A DNA stretch of 64,000 nucleotides from Pseudomonadota bacterium (GCA_020161665.1 JAIUPA010000033.1:1-64000), one strand, 5' to 3'. Counted from the first letter of the stretch, positions 45,224-55,403 are shown. Notes: a model not told the origin generated them from the letters alone. Program-made: numbers and translations.

Positions 45224-46372
45224 TTAAACCTCGCTGATGACATTGGTGCCGGAAATCACATGCACCCGGTAATGGCCGAAAATCGCCGCCGCTTCGCCCG
45301 CCGCGTAAAGCGCCTGATAGGCATCATGCGGCACCAGCGCGTGCTTTTCATAGGCGCTGACGCCCATGCGCGCCGCCTCGAGATCGTTCGTTTCAATGTG
45401 GAACTGCTGCACGGCCGGCGTTGAGGAAAAGAAACCGCGCTTTTCCGCGATTTCATGGGCCGCAAACACTTCCTGCATCGTCCAGGTCAACAGCCAGGCA
45501 TTGTCCGGTTTGCGCACCTTGGAGAGCACCTCGTTGATGCGCGCATTGTTTTCCGTGATCCCCGCCGAATAAAACGGCCCGAGCACGATGCGCCGCAGGC
45601 TTTTGGGATGCAGTGTCGGAAAATCCTTGTCGAGATTTTGCGCAATCGTGGCGGGCGACAGCGAATAGGCCGAGTTTTTCTGAACGAAATCATCAAACTG
45701 CGCCGCAAGCTGCGGGTTTAACAGCCCGCCGACCGGCAACGGCACGTCCGTCTCCTCGTTGAGCTTACCGTCCTTCGTCACCAGAAGATCGGTGACGTTT
45801 TCCGAAGAATCTTCAATCGTCGCCACATAGATCATCGGCAGGGTCTGGCTGCCATCAAAGGCACCCCAGACGACAACGGTGCGCACGCGCCGGTTTTCGG
45901 GATTGACGGAGACATGCACCGTTTCCGGCAGCACGAAGGGCGAGAAAACATCGCCCCGCTTCAGGCTTTCCAGATAAACCCGCTCGGCCATGCGCGACTG
46001 CAGTTCGCGCGGAAACTCCCGCACCCGCAGGATGAAATCGGCCATTTCCGCTTTCAGCGCCGCCGCATCGGGAATCGACGCCAGCCGCTTGTCAGCCGTC
46101 GCTCGGTCGTTTTCCAGTTCCAGCACGTTCTGGAAGACGGGATAGCCGCTTTCAGCCCGGGAAATGCGAAACGCCTGCGAAAAGCCGATGCGGTTTTCCC
46201 AGGCCGTGAACGAATTCTTGAGCCGCACCACCGCAGGCACAACGAGCGAGGCCGGAAGGCCGCTGCCCGGCAGCATCAGTCCCGGATCGGCAAGCCAGCT
46301 CTGCAAACCACCAAGGGCCGCCCCGATGGTGGTGAAGTAGTGGCGAACAGCGTCGGTCGTCTCAGAACTCAT
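45224..46372 (-). CDS. Uncharacterised 382-residue protein of the AAA+ operon
   Basis: A soluble protein with no membrane segment, starting at ATG 46372 with a weak ribosome site. Blocks of interest are VRLKNSFTAWENRIGFSQAF, RTVVVWGAFDGSQTLPMIYVAT and PTLHPKSLRRIVLGPFYSAG. No family or catalytic motif was recognised. It begins 60 bases after the coiled-coil gene and ends 3 bases before the ATPase start, which is preceded by AAGGT inside this gap. Together with its partners it probably forms part of a complex. Confidence 0.6.
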   Translation of the reverse strand: MSSETTDAVRHYFTTIGAALGGLQSWLADPGLMLPGSGLPASLVVPAVVRLKNSFTAWENRIGFSQAFRISRAESGYPVFQNVLELENDRATADKRLASIPDAAALKAEMADFILRVREFPRELQSRMAERVYLESLKRGDVFSPFVLPETVHVSVNPENRRVRTVVVWGAFDGSQTLPMIYVATIEDSSENVTDLLVTKDGKLNEETDVPLPVGGLLNPQLAAQFDDFVQKNSAYSLSPATIAQNLDKDFPTLHPKSLRRIVLGPFYSAGITENNARINEVLSKVRKPDNAWLLTWTMQEVFAAHEIAEKRGFFSSTPAVQQFHIETNDLEAARMGVSAYEKHALVPHDAYQALYAAGEAAAIFGHYRVHVISGTNVISEV

Positions 46373-46432
46373 AGGGCCATGATCCGGTCAGGAAGAATAC
46401 AGGGGGGAAGCGGTCGAAAAGGCCCCTCCACT

Positions 46433-47521
46433 TCATTGCTTGACGTAATTGGCGGCGTTATGCTTGTCCATCACGGTCTGGAAGCGACGGGCAAAGGCAT
46501 CATCGGCCAGCTTCTTGCGGCGCTGGATATCTGCCGTGGAGAGCATGTTCTTCTCATGCAGTTCCAGAAGGTCGCCAATATGGCTTTGCGCCGCAGCACC
46601 GATGCCCGCCATGGTTTCTTCCGCCGCCGTATCGACCGCACTTCCCAGAGTGTTGATGCGATGCGCCACTTCCTGCTGGGCCGCCGTTTTCAGCGAATCT
46701 TCCAGCGCTTTGTAAAGCACGATGCGCTGCTCCGTATCGATGGTCAGCTTGTTGATCAGCGTGTTCTGGGCGGCAATCTGGTTGTTGAGCGAATCCACAA
46801 ACGTCTGGAACATCGAGGTATAGCGCTCCAGTGTCTGGCTTTCGGCCAGAAGCTCCTGCTCGCGCGCCTGCGCCTGATTATATTCGGTGGCAAGCGCCGA
46901 ACGCTTGCCCTCAAGCTCGGTGCGTGTTGCCTGCTCGGTCGAAGCGGCAATCCGGTTTTCGATCTCAAGAAGTTCCGGGTTCAGCGTTTCGATGCGCTTT
47001 TGCACTTCGCCCAATGCGGCAATCGCCTGCTTGCGGCGCTCGATCACCTGCACAAGGCTCGTTTCCGAGGTCTTGTAACGCTCGCCCAGAATGGTGCGCT
47101 GGTCCTTCAAAATGCCGACAATCGTGTCGGACTTCGCCAGAAGCTCCTGCAGGTTTCCGGCCAGAGACATGTTGCGCACGCGGTCGGTGCGCAGGCGCTG
47201 CGCCTTCTGCCGCGAGAACACACCCACCAGCTTTTCCCAGCCGGTGTAGTTCTTCATACTTTCGAATTCCGCGCCAAACACATTGGTCGCATCCTCAAGG
47301 CCGATGATCAGGTCGGCAATGTTGCCTTCCATCACCTTCTGCTGCTTGAGAACGTCTTCGATACGCGCATGTTCGATGTCGAAATTCACATCGCCGATCT
47401 TCGTTTCCGCCTTGGCGAACTGGTCAAGCACCGTGCCGGATTGCTCCAGCTTGCCGCGCATCTCCTCCACCACCGAGCGGGTTTTTGCGATTTCCGTGTC
47501 GAAATCCTGAAGCGTGGCCAT
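46433..47521 (-). CDS. Coiled-coil protein, first gene of the AAA+ operon
   Basis: The 362-residue protein is almost wholly alpha-helical with heptad-like stretches between about residues 130 and 260 (RRKQAIAALGEVQKRIETL, ATEYNQAQAREQELLAESQT). It has no signal peptide or membrane helix. GGAG lies 7 bases before the ATG at 47521. The charge pattern recalls TelA- or PspA-type stress proteins, but no motif proves it. It stands at the 5' end of the five-gene operon and may be a scaffold for the ATPase. Confidence 0.6.
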   Translation of the reverse strand: MATLQDFDTEIAKTRSVVEEMRGKLEQSGTVLDQFAKAETKIGDVNFDIEHARIEDVLKQQKVMEGNIADLIIGLEDATNVFGAEFESMKNYTGWEKLVGVFSRQKAQRLRTDRVRNMSLAGNLQELLAKSDTIVGILKDQRTILGERYKTSETSLVQVIERRKQAIAALGEVQKRIETLNPELLEIENRIAASTEQATRTELEGKRSALATEYNQAQAREQELLAESQTLERYTSMFQTFVDSLNNQIAAQNTLINKLTIDTEQRIVLYKALEDSLKTAAQQEVAHRINTLGSAVDTAAEETMAGIGAAAQSHIGDLLELHEKNMLSTADIQRRKKLADDAFARRFQTVMDKHNAANYVKQ

Positions 47522-47748
47522 GCGTCATCTCCGTTGGCGTGGTCTGTCCCCGCATACTTAATGTATCGCGAGGCGAAATTTAATCCCCCGCATCGCGCAA
47601 TACGGGCGCGCCTTGCCGCAGGCCCCTCTTTTCCGGTGACAGTAAGCCCGCGAGCCTGTAATGCACCGAAAAGACAACCCGCCGCACTTTCCGCCCGCCC
47701 CCTCGGCTGCTAAAAGCGCGGGCACCCGTTCAAAGAGGAGACAGGACC

Positions 47749-48696
47749 ATGAAAGCATCGACCATGCGCCGCCTTGCCACGGCAATCCTTCTTTCAGGCT
47801 TTGCCACCGGCGCATTCGCCGCTGAACCGGAAAGCTGCGCCACCGTGCGCTTCTCGGATGTCGGCTGGACCGATATCACCGCGACCACGGCAACCGCTTC
47901 CGTTCTCCTCAAGTCTCTCGGCTACACCACCGAAACCAAGGTGCTCTCCGTTCCCGTCACCTACGCATCCTTGAAGAACAAGGACATCGACGTTTTCCTC
48001 GGCAACTGGATGCCGACCATGGAAGCCGATATCGCGCCTTACCGCGCCGATGGTTCGGTTGAAACCGTGCGCGAAAACCTCAATGGCGCGAAGTATACGC
48101 TGGCCACCAATGCCAAGGGCGCTGAACTCGGCATCAAGGACTTCAAGGATATCGCCGCCCACAAGGACGCGCTGGAAGGCAAGATCTACGGCATCGAGCC
48201 GGGCAATGACGGCAACCGTCTGATCCTCGGCATGGTCGAGAAGGATACCTTCGGCCTCAAGGGCTTCGAAGTGGTGGAATCCTCCGAACAGGGCATGCTG
48301 GCCGAAGTGGCGCGCGCCGAAAAGAACGGCGAGCCGGTCATCTTCCTCGGTTGGGAACCGCACCCGATGAACGCCAAGTTCAAGCTCACCTACCTGACGG
48401 GCGGTGACGACGTCTTCGGCCCGAACCTCGGCGGCGCAACCGTCATGACCAATGTGCGCGCCGGTTACACCACCGAATGCGCCAATGTCGGCGCGCTCTT
48501 GAAGAACCTCTCCTTCTCGCTGACGATGGAGAACGAAATCATGGGCAAGATCCTCGACGACGGCGCCGAGCCGGAAGATGCCGCCAAGACCTGGCTGAAG
48601 GCCAATGGCGCCGCCATTGAACCGTGGCTTGCCGGTGTGAAGACGCGCTCCGGTGACGATGGTCTTGCCGCCGTCAAGAAGGCGCTCGGCCTCTAA
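47749..48696 (+). CDS. choX: Choline-binding periplasmic protein of an ABC importer
   Basis: The 315-residue protein has a signal peptide ending at FAAEP and the quaternary-ammonium-binding fold (OpuAC type). Candidate aromatic-box residues lie in FSDVGWTDITAT, FLGNWMPTME and FLGWEPHPMN, as in ChoX of Sinorhizobium. It captures choline in the periplasm and delivers it to ChoW. AGAGGAGA precedes the ATG. First gene of choXWV. Betaine binding is a less likely alternative. Confidence 0.92.
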   Translation: MKASTMRRLATAILLSGFATGAFAAEPESCATVRFSDVGWTDITATTATASVLLKSLGYTTETKVLSVPVTYASLKNKDIDVFLGNWMPTMEADIAPYRADGSVETVRENLNGAKYTLATNAKGAELGIKDFKDIAAHKDALEGKIYGIEPGNDGNRLILGMVEKDTFGLKGFEVVESSEQGMLAEVARAEKNGEPVIFLGWEPHPMNAKFKLTYLTGGDDVFGPNLGGATVMTNVRAGYTTECANVGALLKNLSFSLTMENEIMGKILDDGAEPEDAAKTWLKANGAAIEPWLAGVKTRSGDDGLAAVKKALGL

Positions 48697-48731
48697 GGGC
48701 ACGGGCGCACGAAAACAAGGCGGAGACCTCC

Positions 48732-49607
48732 TTGGACTGGCTTACTGAAACGCGCGTTCCGATCGGCCCCTGGTCGAAAGCAGCCGTCACATGGATGACA
48801 ACCCATGGCGGCTGGTTCTTCGATGCCGTTTCCAATGGCCTTTCGGCAATCATTGACGGCATCTTGTGGTGCCTTCAGTCGCCGCATCCGCTGGTCTCCG
48901 TTGCCGTCTTCACCGCCTTTGTCTGGTGGTATCGGCGCTCCTATGGCGTCACGGCTTTTACCGTGCTCGGCCTGCTGCTGATCATCAATCTGGGCTACTG
49001 GAAAGAGACGACCGAAACGCTGGCGCTGGTTCTGGCGGCGACCGCCGTGTGCATGGCCATCGGCATTCCGGTTGGCATCGCCGCAGCGCGGCGCGAATGG
49101 CTTTATGCCGTGCTGCGCCCGATCCTTGATCTGATGCAGACCATCCCGACCTTTGTCTATCTCATTCCGGCCCTCATTCTCTTCGGGCTGGGCATGGTGC
49201 CGGGCCTGATTGCGACCGTCATCTTTGCGGTTCCCGCCCCCATTCGCCTGACGCGCCTCGGCATCATCTCGACGCCCGGTGCGCTGAAGGAAGCCGCGCT
49301 GGCCTTTGGCGCGACGCCCTGGCAGGTGCTGCGCAAGGTGGAACTGCCCTATGCCACGCCGCAGATCATGGCGGGCCTGACGCAGACCATCATGCTGTCG
49401 CTGTCCATGGTGGTGATCGCCGCCCTCGTCGGGGCGAACGGCCTCGGCGTGCCGGTGGTGCGCGCGCTCAATACCGTCAACATCGCCAAGGGCTTTGAAG
49501 CCGGTCTTTGCATCGTCATTCTGGCGATCATTCTGGACCGCATGTTGCGCGTTCCGGGCCACCCGCCGCCAAAGCGCGCCCTCTCCTTCTGGAAGGAACG
49601 GCTATGA
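48732..49607 (+). CDS. choW: Choline ABC importer permease
   Basis: The 291-residue membrane protein has about six helices and the ABC permease EAA loop (GALKEAALAFGATPWQVLRKVELP). It starts at a TTG at 48732, with GGAG 6 bases upstream; there is no nearer ATG before the first helix, and the N-terminus WLTETRVPIGPW fits ChoW and ProW relatives. It lies 35 bases after choX and overlaps choV by 4 bases. Confidence 0.9.
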   Translation: MDWLTETRVPIGPWSKAAVTWMTTHGGWFFDAVSNGLSAIIDGILWCLQSPHPLVSVAVFTAFVWWYRRSYGVTAFTVLGLLLIINLGYWKETTETLALVLAATAVCMAIGIPVGIAAARREWLYAVLRPILDLMQTIPTFVYLIPALILFGLGMVPGLIATVIFAVPAPIRLTRLGIISTPGALKEAALAFGATPWQVLRKVELPYATPQIMAGLTQTIMLSLSMVVIAALVGANGLGVPVVRALNTVNIAKGFEAGLCIVILAIILDRMLRVPGHPPPKRALSFWKERL

Positions 49608-50647
49608 GCGACGCCGTCATCCTGAAGAATGTCGATATCGTCTATGGCACGAAGCCGCAAAAGGCCTTCCCGCTGATTGACGAAGGCGTCGGCCGCGAAG
49701 ACATCAACGCCCGCACCGGCCTGATCGCGGGCGCGCTCGATGCCACGATCACCGTCAAGGAAGGCGAAATCCTCGTCCTGATGGGCCTTTCCGGTTCCGG
49801 CAAATCCACGCTCCTGCGCGCCGTCAACGGCCTTGCGCCCGTGGTGCGCGGCTCGGTGTCTGTCATGACGGCCAACGGCCCCGTCAACCCCTACGACACA
49901 TCGGCCAAAGTACTGCGCGACCTGCGTCTTTCGACCGTCTCCATGGTGTTCCAGCAATTCGCCCTGCTGCCCTGGCGCACGGTGGCCGATAATGTCGGCT
50001 TCGGGCTGGAAATCGCCGGCGTCGCCGAGGCCGAACGCAAGGCCGCCATTGCCGAACAGCTGGAACTCGTCAACCTCACCGGCTGGGGCGAGCGCAAGGT
50101 CAGCGAACTGTCGGGCGGCATGCAGCAACGCGTCGGGCTGGCCCGCGCCTTTGCCACCGGCGCGCCGATCCTCCTGATGGATGAGCCCTTCTCGGCGCTT
50201 GATCCACTGATCCGCGCCCGCCTGCAGGATGAGCTTCTGGAATTCCAGCGCCGCCTGAAAAAGACCATCGTTTTCGTGAGCCACGATCTGGATGAGGCGT
50301 TTCGCATCGGCAACCGCATTGCCATCATGGATCAGGGCCGCATCATCCAGTGCGGCACCCCGCACGAAATCCTCAACCATCCGGCCAGCCAGCACGTCTC
50401 CGATTTCATTGCGGGCATGAACCCGGTGAGCGTTCTGCGCGCCGCCGATGTGATGCGACCCGGCCTTTCCGGGGCAGCCAACCAGCCGGTGGCCGCCACG
50501 GCTGAGCCCGGCGCGCCGCTGGCCGATATCATTGACGCACTGGCCCGCCAGTCCGGCGTCATCGGCGTGGTCGAACGCGGCACGGTGATCGGCACCATTG
50601 ATGCACAGGATGTGGTGCGCGGCCTCGCCCGCAACCGCCGCGACTGA
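49604..50647 (+). CDS. choV: Choline ABC importer ATP-binding protein
   Basis: The 347-residue ATPase has Walker A GLSGSGKST, Q-loop VFQQFALLPW, signature ELSGGMQQR, Walker B ILLMDEPFSALD and the switch His in VSHDLDEA, followed by a short CBS-like regulatory region (about 275-345) as in glycine betaine/choline transporters. ATG at 49604 overlaps choW (ATGA). It powers choline uptake. No choline oxidation genes (betABC) adjoin the operon. Confidence 0.93.
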   Translation: MSDAVILKNVDIVYGTKPQKAFPLIDEGVGREDINARTGLIAGALDATITVKEGEILVLMGLSGSGKSTLLRAVNGLAPVVRGSVSVMTANGPVNPYDTSAKVLRDLRLSTVSMVFQQFALLPWRTVADNVGFGLEIAGVAEAERKAAIAEQLELVNLTGWGERKVSELSGGMQQRVGLARAFATGAPILLMDEPFSALDPLIRARLQDELLEFQRRLKKTIVFVSHDLDEAFRIGNRIAIMDQGRIIQCGTPHEILNHPASQHVSDFIAGMNPVSVLRAADVMRPGLSGAANQPVAATAEPGAPLADIIDALARQSGVIGVVERGTVIGTIDAQDVVRGLARNRRD

Positions 50648-50704
50648 CACACATGGCCCTTTGCCGCAGGGTGGGCCGGTTTCTTTCACGATTTTATTGT
50701 TGTA

Positions 50705-50723
50705 ATTAAAAGTCAACTTTAAT
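50705..50723. promoter_or_regulatory. AT-rich inverted repeat before the split-barrel gene
   Basis: ATTAAA and TTTAAT are separated by seven bases, with the start codon about 20 bases further on. It may be a regulator site. It matches none of the iron boxes known to me. Confidence 0.4.
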
Positions 50724-50742
50724 CGCAGACCGGGAGTTCCCC

Positions 50743-51234
50743 ATGGCCGACAAGCCCTCCGTCATTCGAGAAACCGACAACGAAGCCCGCGAACTGGCGA
50801 AAAGCCTGCTGCGTGAGGCGCGCTTTGCCGCCATCGGCGTACTCGACCCTGAAACGGGCTTTCCCGCCGTCAGCCGAATCATTTTGACAACGAGTGATGA
50901 CGGCGTTCCCTTCATTCTCGCCTCGACACTCGCCGCCCATACGCAAGCGATCCTGAAAGACCCGCGCTGCTCACTTCTGGTGGGCGAACCGCAGGACAAG
51001 GGCGATCCGCTGGTCCACCCGCGTATGACGGTTCCTTGTATTGCCGAAAAAGTTGCAAAAGACAGCGACGCGCATGGCAGGCTTCGCGAACGGTTTTTGA
51101 CCACGCACCCAAAGGCCAAGCTTTACATCGATTTTGGTGATTTTGGCTTCTATCGCCTCGTTCCACAGGGCGCAGCCCTGAATGGCGGCTTTGGCAAAGC
51201 CTTTTTGCTGACGCCTGCCGACATTCTTGGCTAA
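50743..51234 (+). CDS. Pyridoxamine-phosphate-oxidase-like (HugZ-type) split-barrel protein
   Basis: The 163-residue protein has the flavin-reductase-like split barrel: ESLLREARFAAIGVL-like start (REARFAAIGVLDPETGFP), SRIILTTSDDGVPFILAS and TPADILG end. It resembles HugZ/HutZ-type haem-utilisation proteins and general pyridoxamine-phosphate-oxidase-like proteins, but lacks their long C-terminal haem segment, so the cofactor (FMN or haem) is not decided. GGGAG precedes the ATG. Single gene after choV. Confidence 0.75.
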   Translation: MADKPSVIRETDNEARELAKSLLREARFAAIGVLDPETGFPAVSRIILTTSDDGVPFILASTLAAHTQAILKDPRCSLLVGEPQDKGDPLVHPRMTVPCIAEKVAKDSDAHGRLRERFLTTHPKAKLYIDFGDFGFYRLVPQGAALNGGFGKAFLLTPADILG

Positions 51235-51480
51235 TACAATATGCGGGACACGGCAGACTTCACCGTGTTCCGCACTCATTTTACGACCGCATAGTGCACC
51301 CATAAAGTGTGCAAAAATATTATTCAAATGCGAATCAATGTCGCAAATTGTCGCATATATCGCTTGTTTTTCACCCAATTAGCCCCCTCTAAAATGTAAA
51401 AAATTGCGCGACTACAAAAAATTACCCGTATACAAATCGTCGCACCTGTTGCTAAAGTTGCAAATCGTATCACCAATAAA
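51235..51480. other. AT-rich intergenic region with TGTCGCA-like repeats
   Basis: This is a clearly AT-rich stretch with no gene. TGTCGCA occurs at 51339 and again at 51349, one helical turn apart, with similar TCGTCGCA at 51438 and GCGCGAC in the opposite sense at 51405. A fit to the published NolR box (A/T)TTAG-N9-A(T/A) is at 51378-51393. It is probably the control region of the ArsR/NolR-like gene. Confidence 0.5.
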
Positions 51481-51498
51481 GTCTGACAATTGTCAGAC
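51481..51498. promoter_or_regulatory. 18-bp perfect palindromic operator
   Basis: GTCTGACAATTGTCAGAC is fully palindromic and lies 46 bases before the start of the ArsR-family gene. Autoregulatory ArsR operators have this form and position. Confidence 0.65.
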
Positions 51499-51544
51499 TG
51501 AACCGTCCCGCAGAAGGACGGTCTTGCGGAGGCTTGAAGCACGA

Positions 51545-51862
51545 ATGATGATGACGCATCTCACGGGCAACACGACGGCAGCAGCAGACCTGCTTTCGGC
51601 CATGGCCAACCAGAAGCGCCTGATGATCCTCGTTCAGCTCCTTGATGGTGAACGGCCGGTGGGTGCCTTGGCCGCTGATGTCGGCCTCAGCCAGTCCGCT
51701 CTCTCGCAGCATCTTTCGAAGCTTCGCGCCCGCAAGCTCGTCACCACCCGCCGCGATGCCCAGACGATCTATTATTCGACCAATTCCCGCGCCGTCATGA
51801 TGCTTCTGCGCACGCTGGCCGATATTTACGACGAGAGCGAAGTCGAGAGCGTCGTCATCTGA
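51545..51862 (+). CDS. ArsR-family regulator, NolR-like
   Basis: The 105-residue winged-helix repressor contains LLSAMANQKRLMILVQLL and the recognition region LSQSALSQHLSKLRARKLVTTRRDAQTIYYS, which closely follows NolR of rhizobia. It has no cysteines, so it does not sense arsenite through the usual metal site. GGAGG lies 12 bases before ATG 51545; ATGs 3 and 6 bases further in are alternatives. NolR represses nodulation and other genes; here no nod genes are present. The 18-bp palindrome upstream is the likely autoregulatory site. Confidence 0.75.
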   Translation: MMMTHLTGNTTAAADLLSAMANQKRLMILVQLLDGERPVGALAADVGLSQSALSQHLSKLRARKLVTTRRDAQTIYYSTNSRAVMMLLRTLADIYDESEVESVVI

Positions 51863-51965
51863 AACGGGAAGGCCCTTCCTCTGAAAATCTGACGTTCCCC
51901 GCTCGCTGCAAATATTCTAGGTTCAGGCTGAAGCGCGATGCGCAACAGCATGAACGGAGAATGGC

Positions 51966-53660
51966 ATGGCAAGCGAACTTGAAAAGCGGATCGATCAGGG
52001 CGCGGGCCGCATCCCCGCCGACATCGTATTGAAGGGCGGGCGCTATTTTGACCTCGTGACCGGCGAACTGGTCGCCTCCGACATCGCCCTGTGCGGCGAC
52101 CGCATCGTCGGCACCGGCGAGACCTACAAGGGTGAGCGCGAGATCGACATTACCGGCCGCATCGTCGTGCCGGGCTTCATCGACACGCACCTGCATATCG
52201 AATCCTCGCTCGTCACCCCGCACGAATTTGACCGCTGCGTTCTGCCTTATGGCGTAACGACGGCCATCTGCGATCCGCACGAAATCGCCAACGTGCTAGG
52301 TGAGGAAGGCATCCGCTTCTTCCTGGAGTCGGCCAGCGAAACCATCATGGATATCCGCGTTCAGCTCTCCTCCTGCGTGCCTGCCACGCATCTGGAAACG
52401 GCAGGTGCTGACCTTCCCATCGAGAAGCTCCTGCCCTTCCGCAACCATCCGAAGGTGATCGGCCTGGCGGAATTCATGAATTTCCCCGGTGTCATCTACA
52501 AGGACCCCGGTTGCATGGCCAAGCTGGAGGCCTTTCAGGGCCAGCACATTGATGGCCACGCGCCCCTGCTCTCCGGCCTCGGCCTCAATGCCTATCTTTC
52601 CGCAGGCATCCGCACCGAGCATGAATGCACGAACGTGCCGGAAGCGATGGAAAAGATCCGCAAGGGCGTCCATATCCTGGTGCGCGAGGGATCGGTCTCC
52701 AAGGACCTGCACGCGCTCCTGCCGATCATCACCGAACGCCTGTCGCCCTACCTGGCGCTCTGCACCGATGACCGCAATCCGCTCGATATCGCTGAGGAAG
52801 GCCATCTCGACTACATGATCCGTGAAGCCATCGCCAAGGGCGTGGAGCCGCTGGCGATCTATCGCGCCGCCTCGATTTCCGGTGCCCGCGCCTTCGGCCT
52901 GCGTGACCGTGGCTTGATTGCACCGGGCTGGCGCGCCGATCTCGTCGTCATCGACAGTCTGGAAAGCTGCAAGGCTCAGATGGTCTTTTCCGCCGGGCGC
53001 GAGGTCAATGATGCGCTCTTTGCCACCCGCAAGCCGGTCGCCCCGGTTGGCCTCGACAGCGTCAAGGCCCGTCCCGTCAAGGCGGGCGATTTCGGCGTGC
53101 CGGTGACGGAGGGCGAAGTGCCGGTTCTGGGCGTGCTGCCGGGCAAGATCATCACCGAGTTTCGCCGCTTCCGCTTGCCCGCGCAGGGCAATGAGACGAT
53201 GCCGGACCTCGACCGCGACATTATCAAAGTCGCCGTCATCGAGCGTCACGGCAAGAACGGCAACCACGCCAATGCCTTCGTGCAAGGTTTTGGCCTGAAG
53301 AAGGGGGCGATTGCCTCAACCGTCGGCCATGACAGCCACAACATCTGCGTCGTTGGCGTGTCTCCCGAAGATATGGCGATTGCCGCCAATCGTCTGGGCG
53401 AAATCAAGGGCGGATTTGTTGTGGTCGAGGACGGCAAGGTCACGGGCGAGATTGCCCTGCCCGTCGCGGGCCTTATGAGCACCGAACCTTATGAGGCGGT
53501 GCGCGACACGCTGCACGACCTGCGCCATGCCGCCTATGCACTGGGCACCACCTTGCAGGAACCCTTCCTGCAGGTGGCGTTCCTGCCGCTGCCGGTCATT
53601 CCGCACCTGAAGATTTCCGACCGCGGACTGGTCGATGTCGACAAGTTCGAATTGATCTGA
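51966..53660 (+). CDS. ade: Adenine deaminase
   Basis: The 564-residue amidohydrolase deaminates adenine to hypoxanthine in purine salvage. Metal-site motifs are [12 protein letters not shown] (about residues 70-81), GHAPLLSG with the later His, and ALCTDDRNP; the adenine-deaminase C-terminal domain has [17 protein letters not shown] and TVGHDSHN. Length matches YicP-type adenine deaminase. The ATG at 51966 follows GGAGAAT. It ends at a bidirectional terminator shared with actP. Confidence 0.92.
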   Translation: MASELEKRIDQGAGRIPADIVLKGGRYFDLVTGELVASDIALCGDRIVGTGETYKGEREIDITGRIVVPGFIDTHLHIESSLVTPHEFDRCVLPYGVTTAICDPHEIANVLGEEGIRFFLESASETIMDIRVQLSSCVPATHLETAGADLPIEKLLPFRNHPKVIGLAEFMNFPGVIYKDPGCMAKLEAFQGQHIDGHAPLLSGLGLNAYLSAGIRTEHECTNVPEAMEKIRKGVHILVREGSVSKDLHALLPIITERLSPYLALCTDDRNPLDIAEEGHLDYMIREAIAKGVEPLAIYRAASISGARAFGLRDRGLIAPGWRADLVVIDSLESCKAQMVFSAGREVNDALFATRKPVAPVGLDSVKARPVKAGDFGVPVTEGEVPVLGVLPGKIITEFRRFRLPAQGNETMPDLDRDIIKVAVIERHGKNGNHANAFVQGFGLKKGAIASTVGHDSHNICVVGVSPEDMAIAANRLGEIKGGFVVVEDGKVTGEIALPVAGLMSTEPYEAVRDTLHDLRHAAYALGTTLQEPFLQVAFLPLPVIPHLKISDRGLVDVDKFELI

Positions 53661-53685
53661 CCGGCCCGAAAAGCGGCCAACAAAA

Positions 53686-53715
53686 AAGCCGGGGCAAAAC
53701 CCCGGCTTCTTTTTT
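53686..53715. terminator. Bidirectional rho-independent terminator
   Basis: AAGCCGGGG and CCCCGGCTT form a 9-bp stem with a CAAAA loop, flanked by an A-run and a T-run, between the convergent ade and actP stops. Confidence 0.85.
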
Positions 53716-53732
53716 GCTTTGTCTGCAACCGA

Positions 53733-55403
53733 TTAGTGGTTGGAGGCGGCAGCAGCACCCAGACCCGTTTCCGAACGGATGAACTGGTCGCGGAAGCCTG
53801 CCTTGTCCTGTGCAGCACGCTCGCTCTTGTCGGTGATCGAGAAGAACCAGATGCCGACGAAGGCGATCGTCATGGAGAACAGCGCATACTGCTCATACGG
53901 GAAGATCGGCTTTTCGAAGTGCAGGACGTTGACCCACACAGCCGGACCGAAGACCACGAAGCCCACAGCCGAGATGAGGCCGAGGAAGCCGCCGATCAGG
54001 GCGCCACGCGAGGTCATGTTCTTCCAGAAGATGGACATGAACAGAACCGGGAAGTTCACCGAGGCAGCGAGACCGAAGGCCAGACCCACCATGAAGGCGA
54101 TGTTCTGGTTTTCGAAGACGAGGCCGAGGATGATGGCCATGACACCGAGGAACAGCGTGGCAATACGCGAAACGCGCATCTCCTGAGCGCCGGTTGCCTT
54201 GCCCTTCTTGATCACGATGGCATAGAGGTCGTGCGACACAGCCGATGCACCGGCCAGCGCCAGACCCGACACCACGGCGAGGATCGTGGCGAACGCCACA
54301 GCCGAGATGAACCCGAGGAACACGTTGCCGCCAACAGCCTTGGACAGGTGGATGGCCGCCATGTTGCCGCCGCCGAGGATCTTGCCAGCCGCATCCAGAT
54401 ATTCCGGATTGGTGCCGACAATGGTGATGGCTGCAAAGCCGATCATCACGGCGAGGATGAAGAAGTAGGCGATGAAGCCCGTGGCGTAGAACACCGACTT
54501 GCGGGCCGCCGTTGCATCCGGAACCGTGAAGAAGCGCATCAGAATGTGCGGCAGACCAGCCGGACCGCACATCAGGGCGAGACCGAGCGAGATGGCCGAC
54601 AGCGGATCGGAAATCGACGACGAGGGCAGCAGGATCGCTTCATGCTTGGCATGGTTGGTGACAGCCGAAGACAGGAGTGCGCTCGGATCGAAATTGAAGT
54701 GCCACAGCGACAGCAGAACGAGAACCGTGCAGCCGCCAAGCAGCAGAACCGCCTTGGTGATCTGCACCCAGGTGGTGGCGAGCATGCCGCCGAAGGTCAC
54801 GTAGAGCACCATCAGCACGCCGACGAGAACGACGGCGTAAGCATATTCAAGACCGAACAGCAGCTGGATCAGCTTGCCTGCACCCACCATCTGGGCGATC
54901 AGGTAGAAGATCACAACCGTCAGCGCGCCGAAGGCCGAGAGCGAACGGATGCTCGTCTGGTCAAGGCGGTAGGACGTGATGTCGGAGAAGGTGAAGCGAC
55001 CGAGGTTACGCAGACGCTCGGCGATCATGAACAGGATGAGCGGCCAGCCCACCGTCCAGCCGACGGTGTAGAAGATGCCATCGACGCCCTTGCCGAACAC
55101 CATGCCCGAAAGGCCGAGGAAGGCGGCAGCCGACATATAGTCGCCAGCGATGGCAAGACCGTTCTGGAAGCCGGTGATACCACCGCCTGCCGTGTAGAAG
55201 TCCGAAGTCGAACGCGTCTGGCGCGCGGCCCAATAGGTCAGGCCCAGCGTACCGGCCACGAAGACCAGGAACATGATGATGGCGGTCACATTGACCGGCT
55301 GCTTTTCAACAGCGCCGGAAATGGCATCGCCAGCGGCAAAAGCGGCAGAAGCCGTCAGAACAGCCGTCGAGAAGGCGGCCAGAGAAAGAAGAAAGCGCTT
55401 CAC
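53733..55403 (-). CDS. actP: Cation/acetate symporter
   Basis: The 556-residue protein is a sodium/solute symporter with a signal-like first helix ([23 protein letters not shown]) and about twelve further helices. SSF signatures include [20 protein letters not shown] and [15 protein letters not shown]. It takes up acetate and probably other short monocarboxylates with a cation. The ATG at 55403 overlaps the DUF485 gene stop by 4 bases, as in the E. coli yjcH-actP pair. Confidence 0.92.
   Translation of the reverse strand: MKRFLLSLAAFSTAVLTASAAFAAGDAISGAVEKQPVNVTAIIMFLVFVAGTLGLTYWAARQTRSTSDFYTAGGGITGFQNGLAIAGDYMSAAAFLGLSGMVFGKGVDGIFYTVGWTVGWPLILFMIAERLRNLGRFTFSDITSYRLDQTSIRSLSAFGALTVVIFYLIAQMVGAGKLIQLLFGLEYAYAVVLVGVLMVLYVTFGGMLATTWVQITKAVLLLGGCTVLVLLSLWHFNFDPSALLSSAVTNHAKHEAILLPSSSISDPLSAISLGLALMCGPAGLPHILMRFFTVPDATAARKSVFYATGFIAYFFILAVMIGFAAITIVGTNPEYLDAAGKILGGGNMAAIHLSKAVGGNVFLGFISAVAFATILAVVSGLALAGASAVSHDLYAIVIKKGKATGAQEMRVSRIATLFLGVMAIILGLVFENQNIAFMVGLAFGLAASVNFPVLFMSIFWKNMTSRGALIGGFLGLISAVGFVVFGPAVWVNVLHFEKPIFPYEQYALFSMTIAFVGIWFFSITDKSERAAQDKAGFRDQFIRSETGLGAAAASNH

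Noticed and set aside
51324..51542. 72-codon reverse frame in the AT-rich region
   Set aside because: It covers the palindrome and repeats, has no ribosome site and no sequence character of a real protein.
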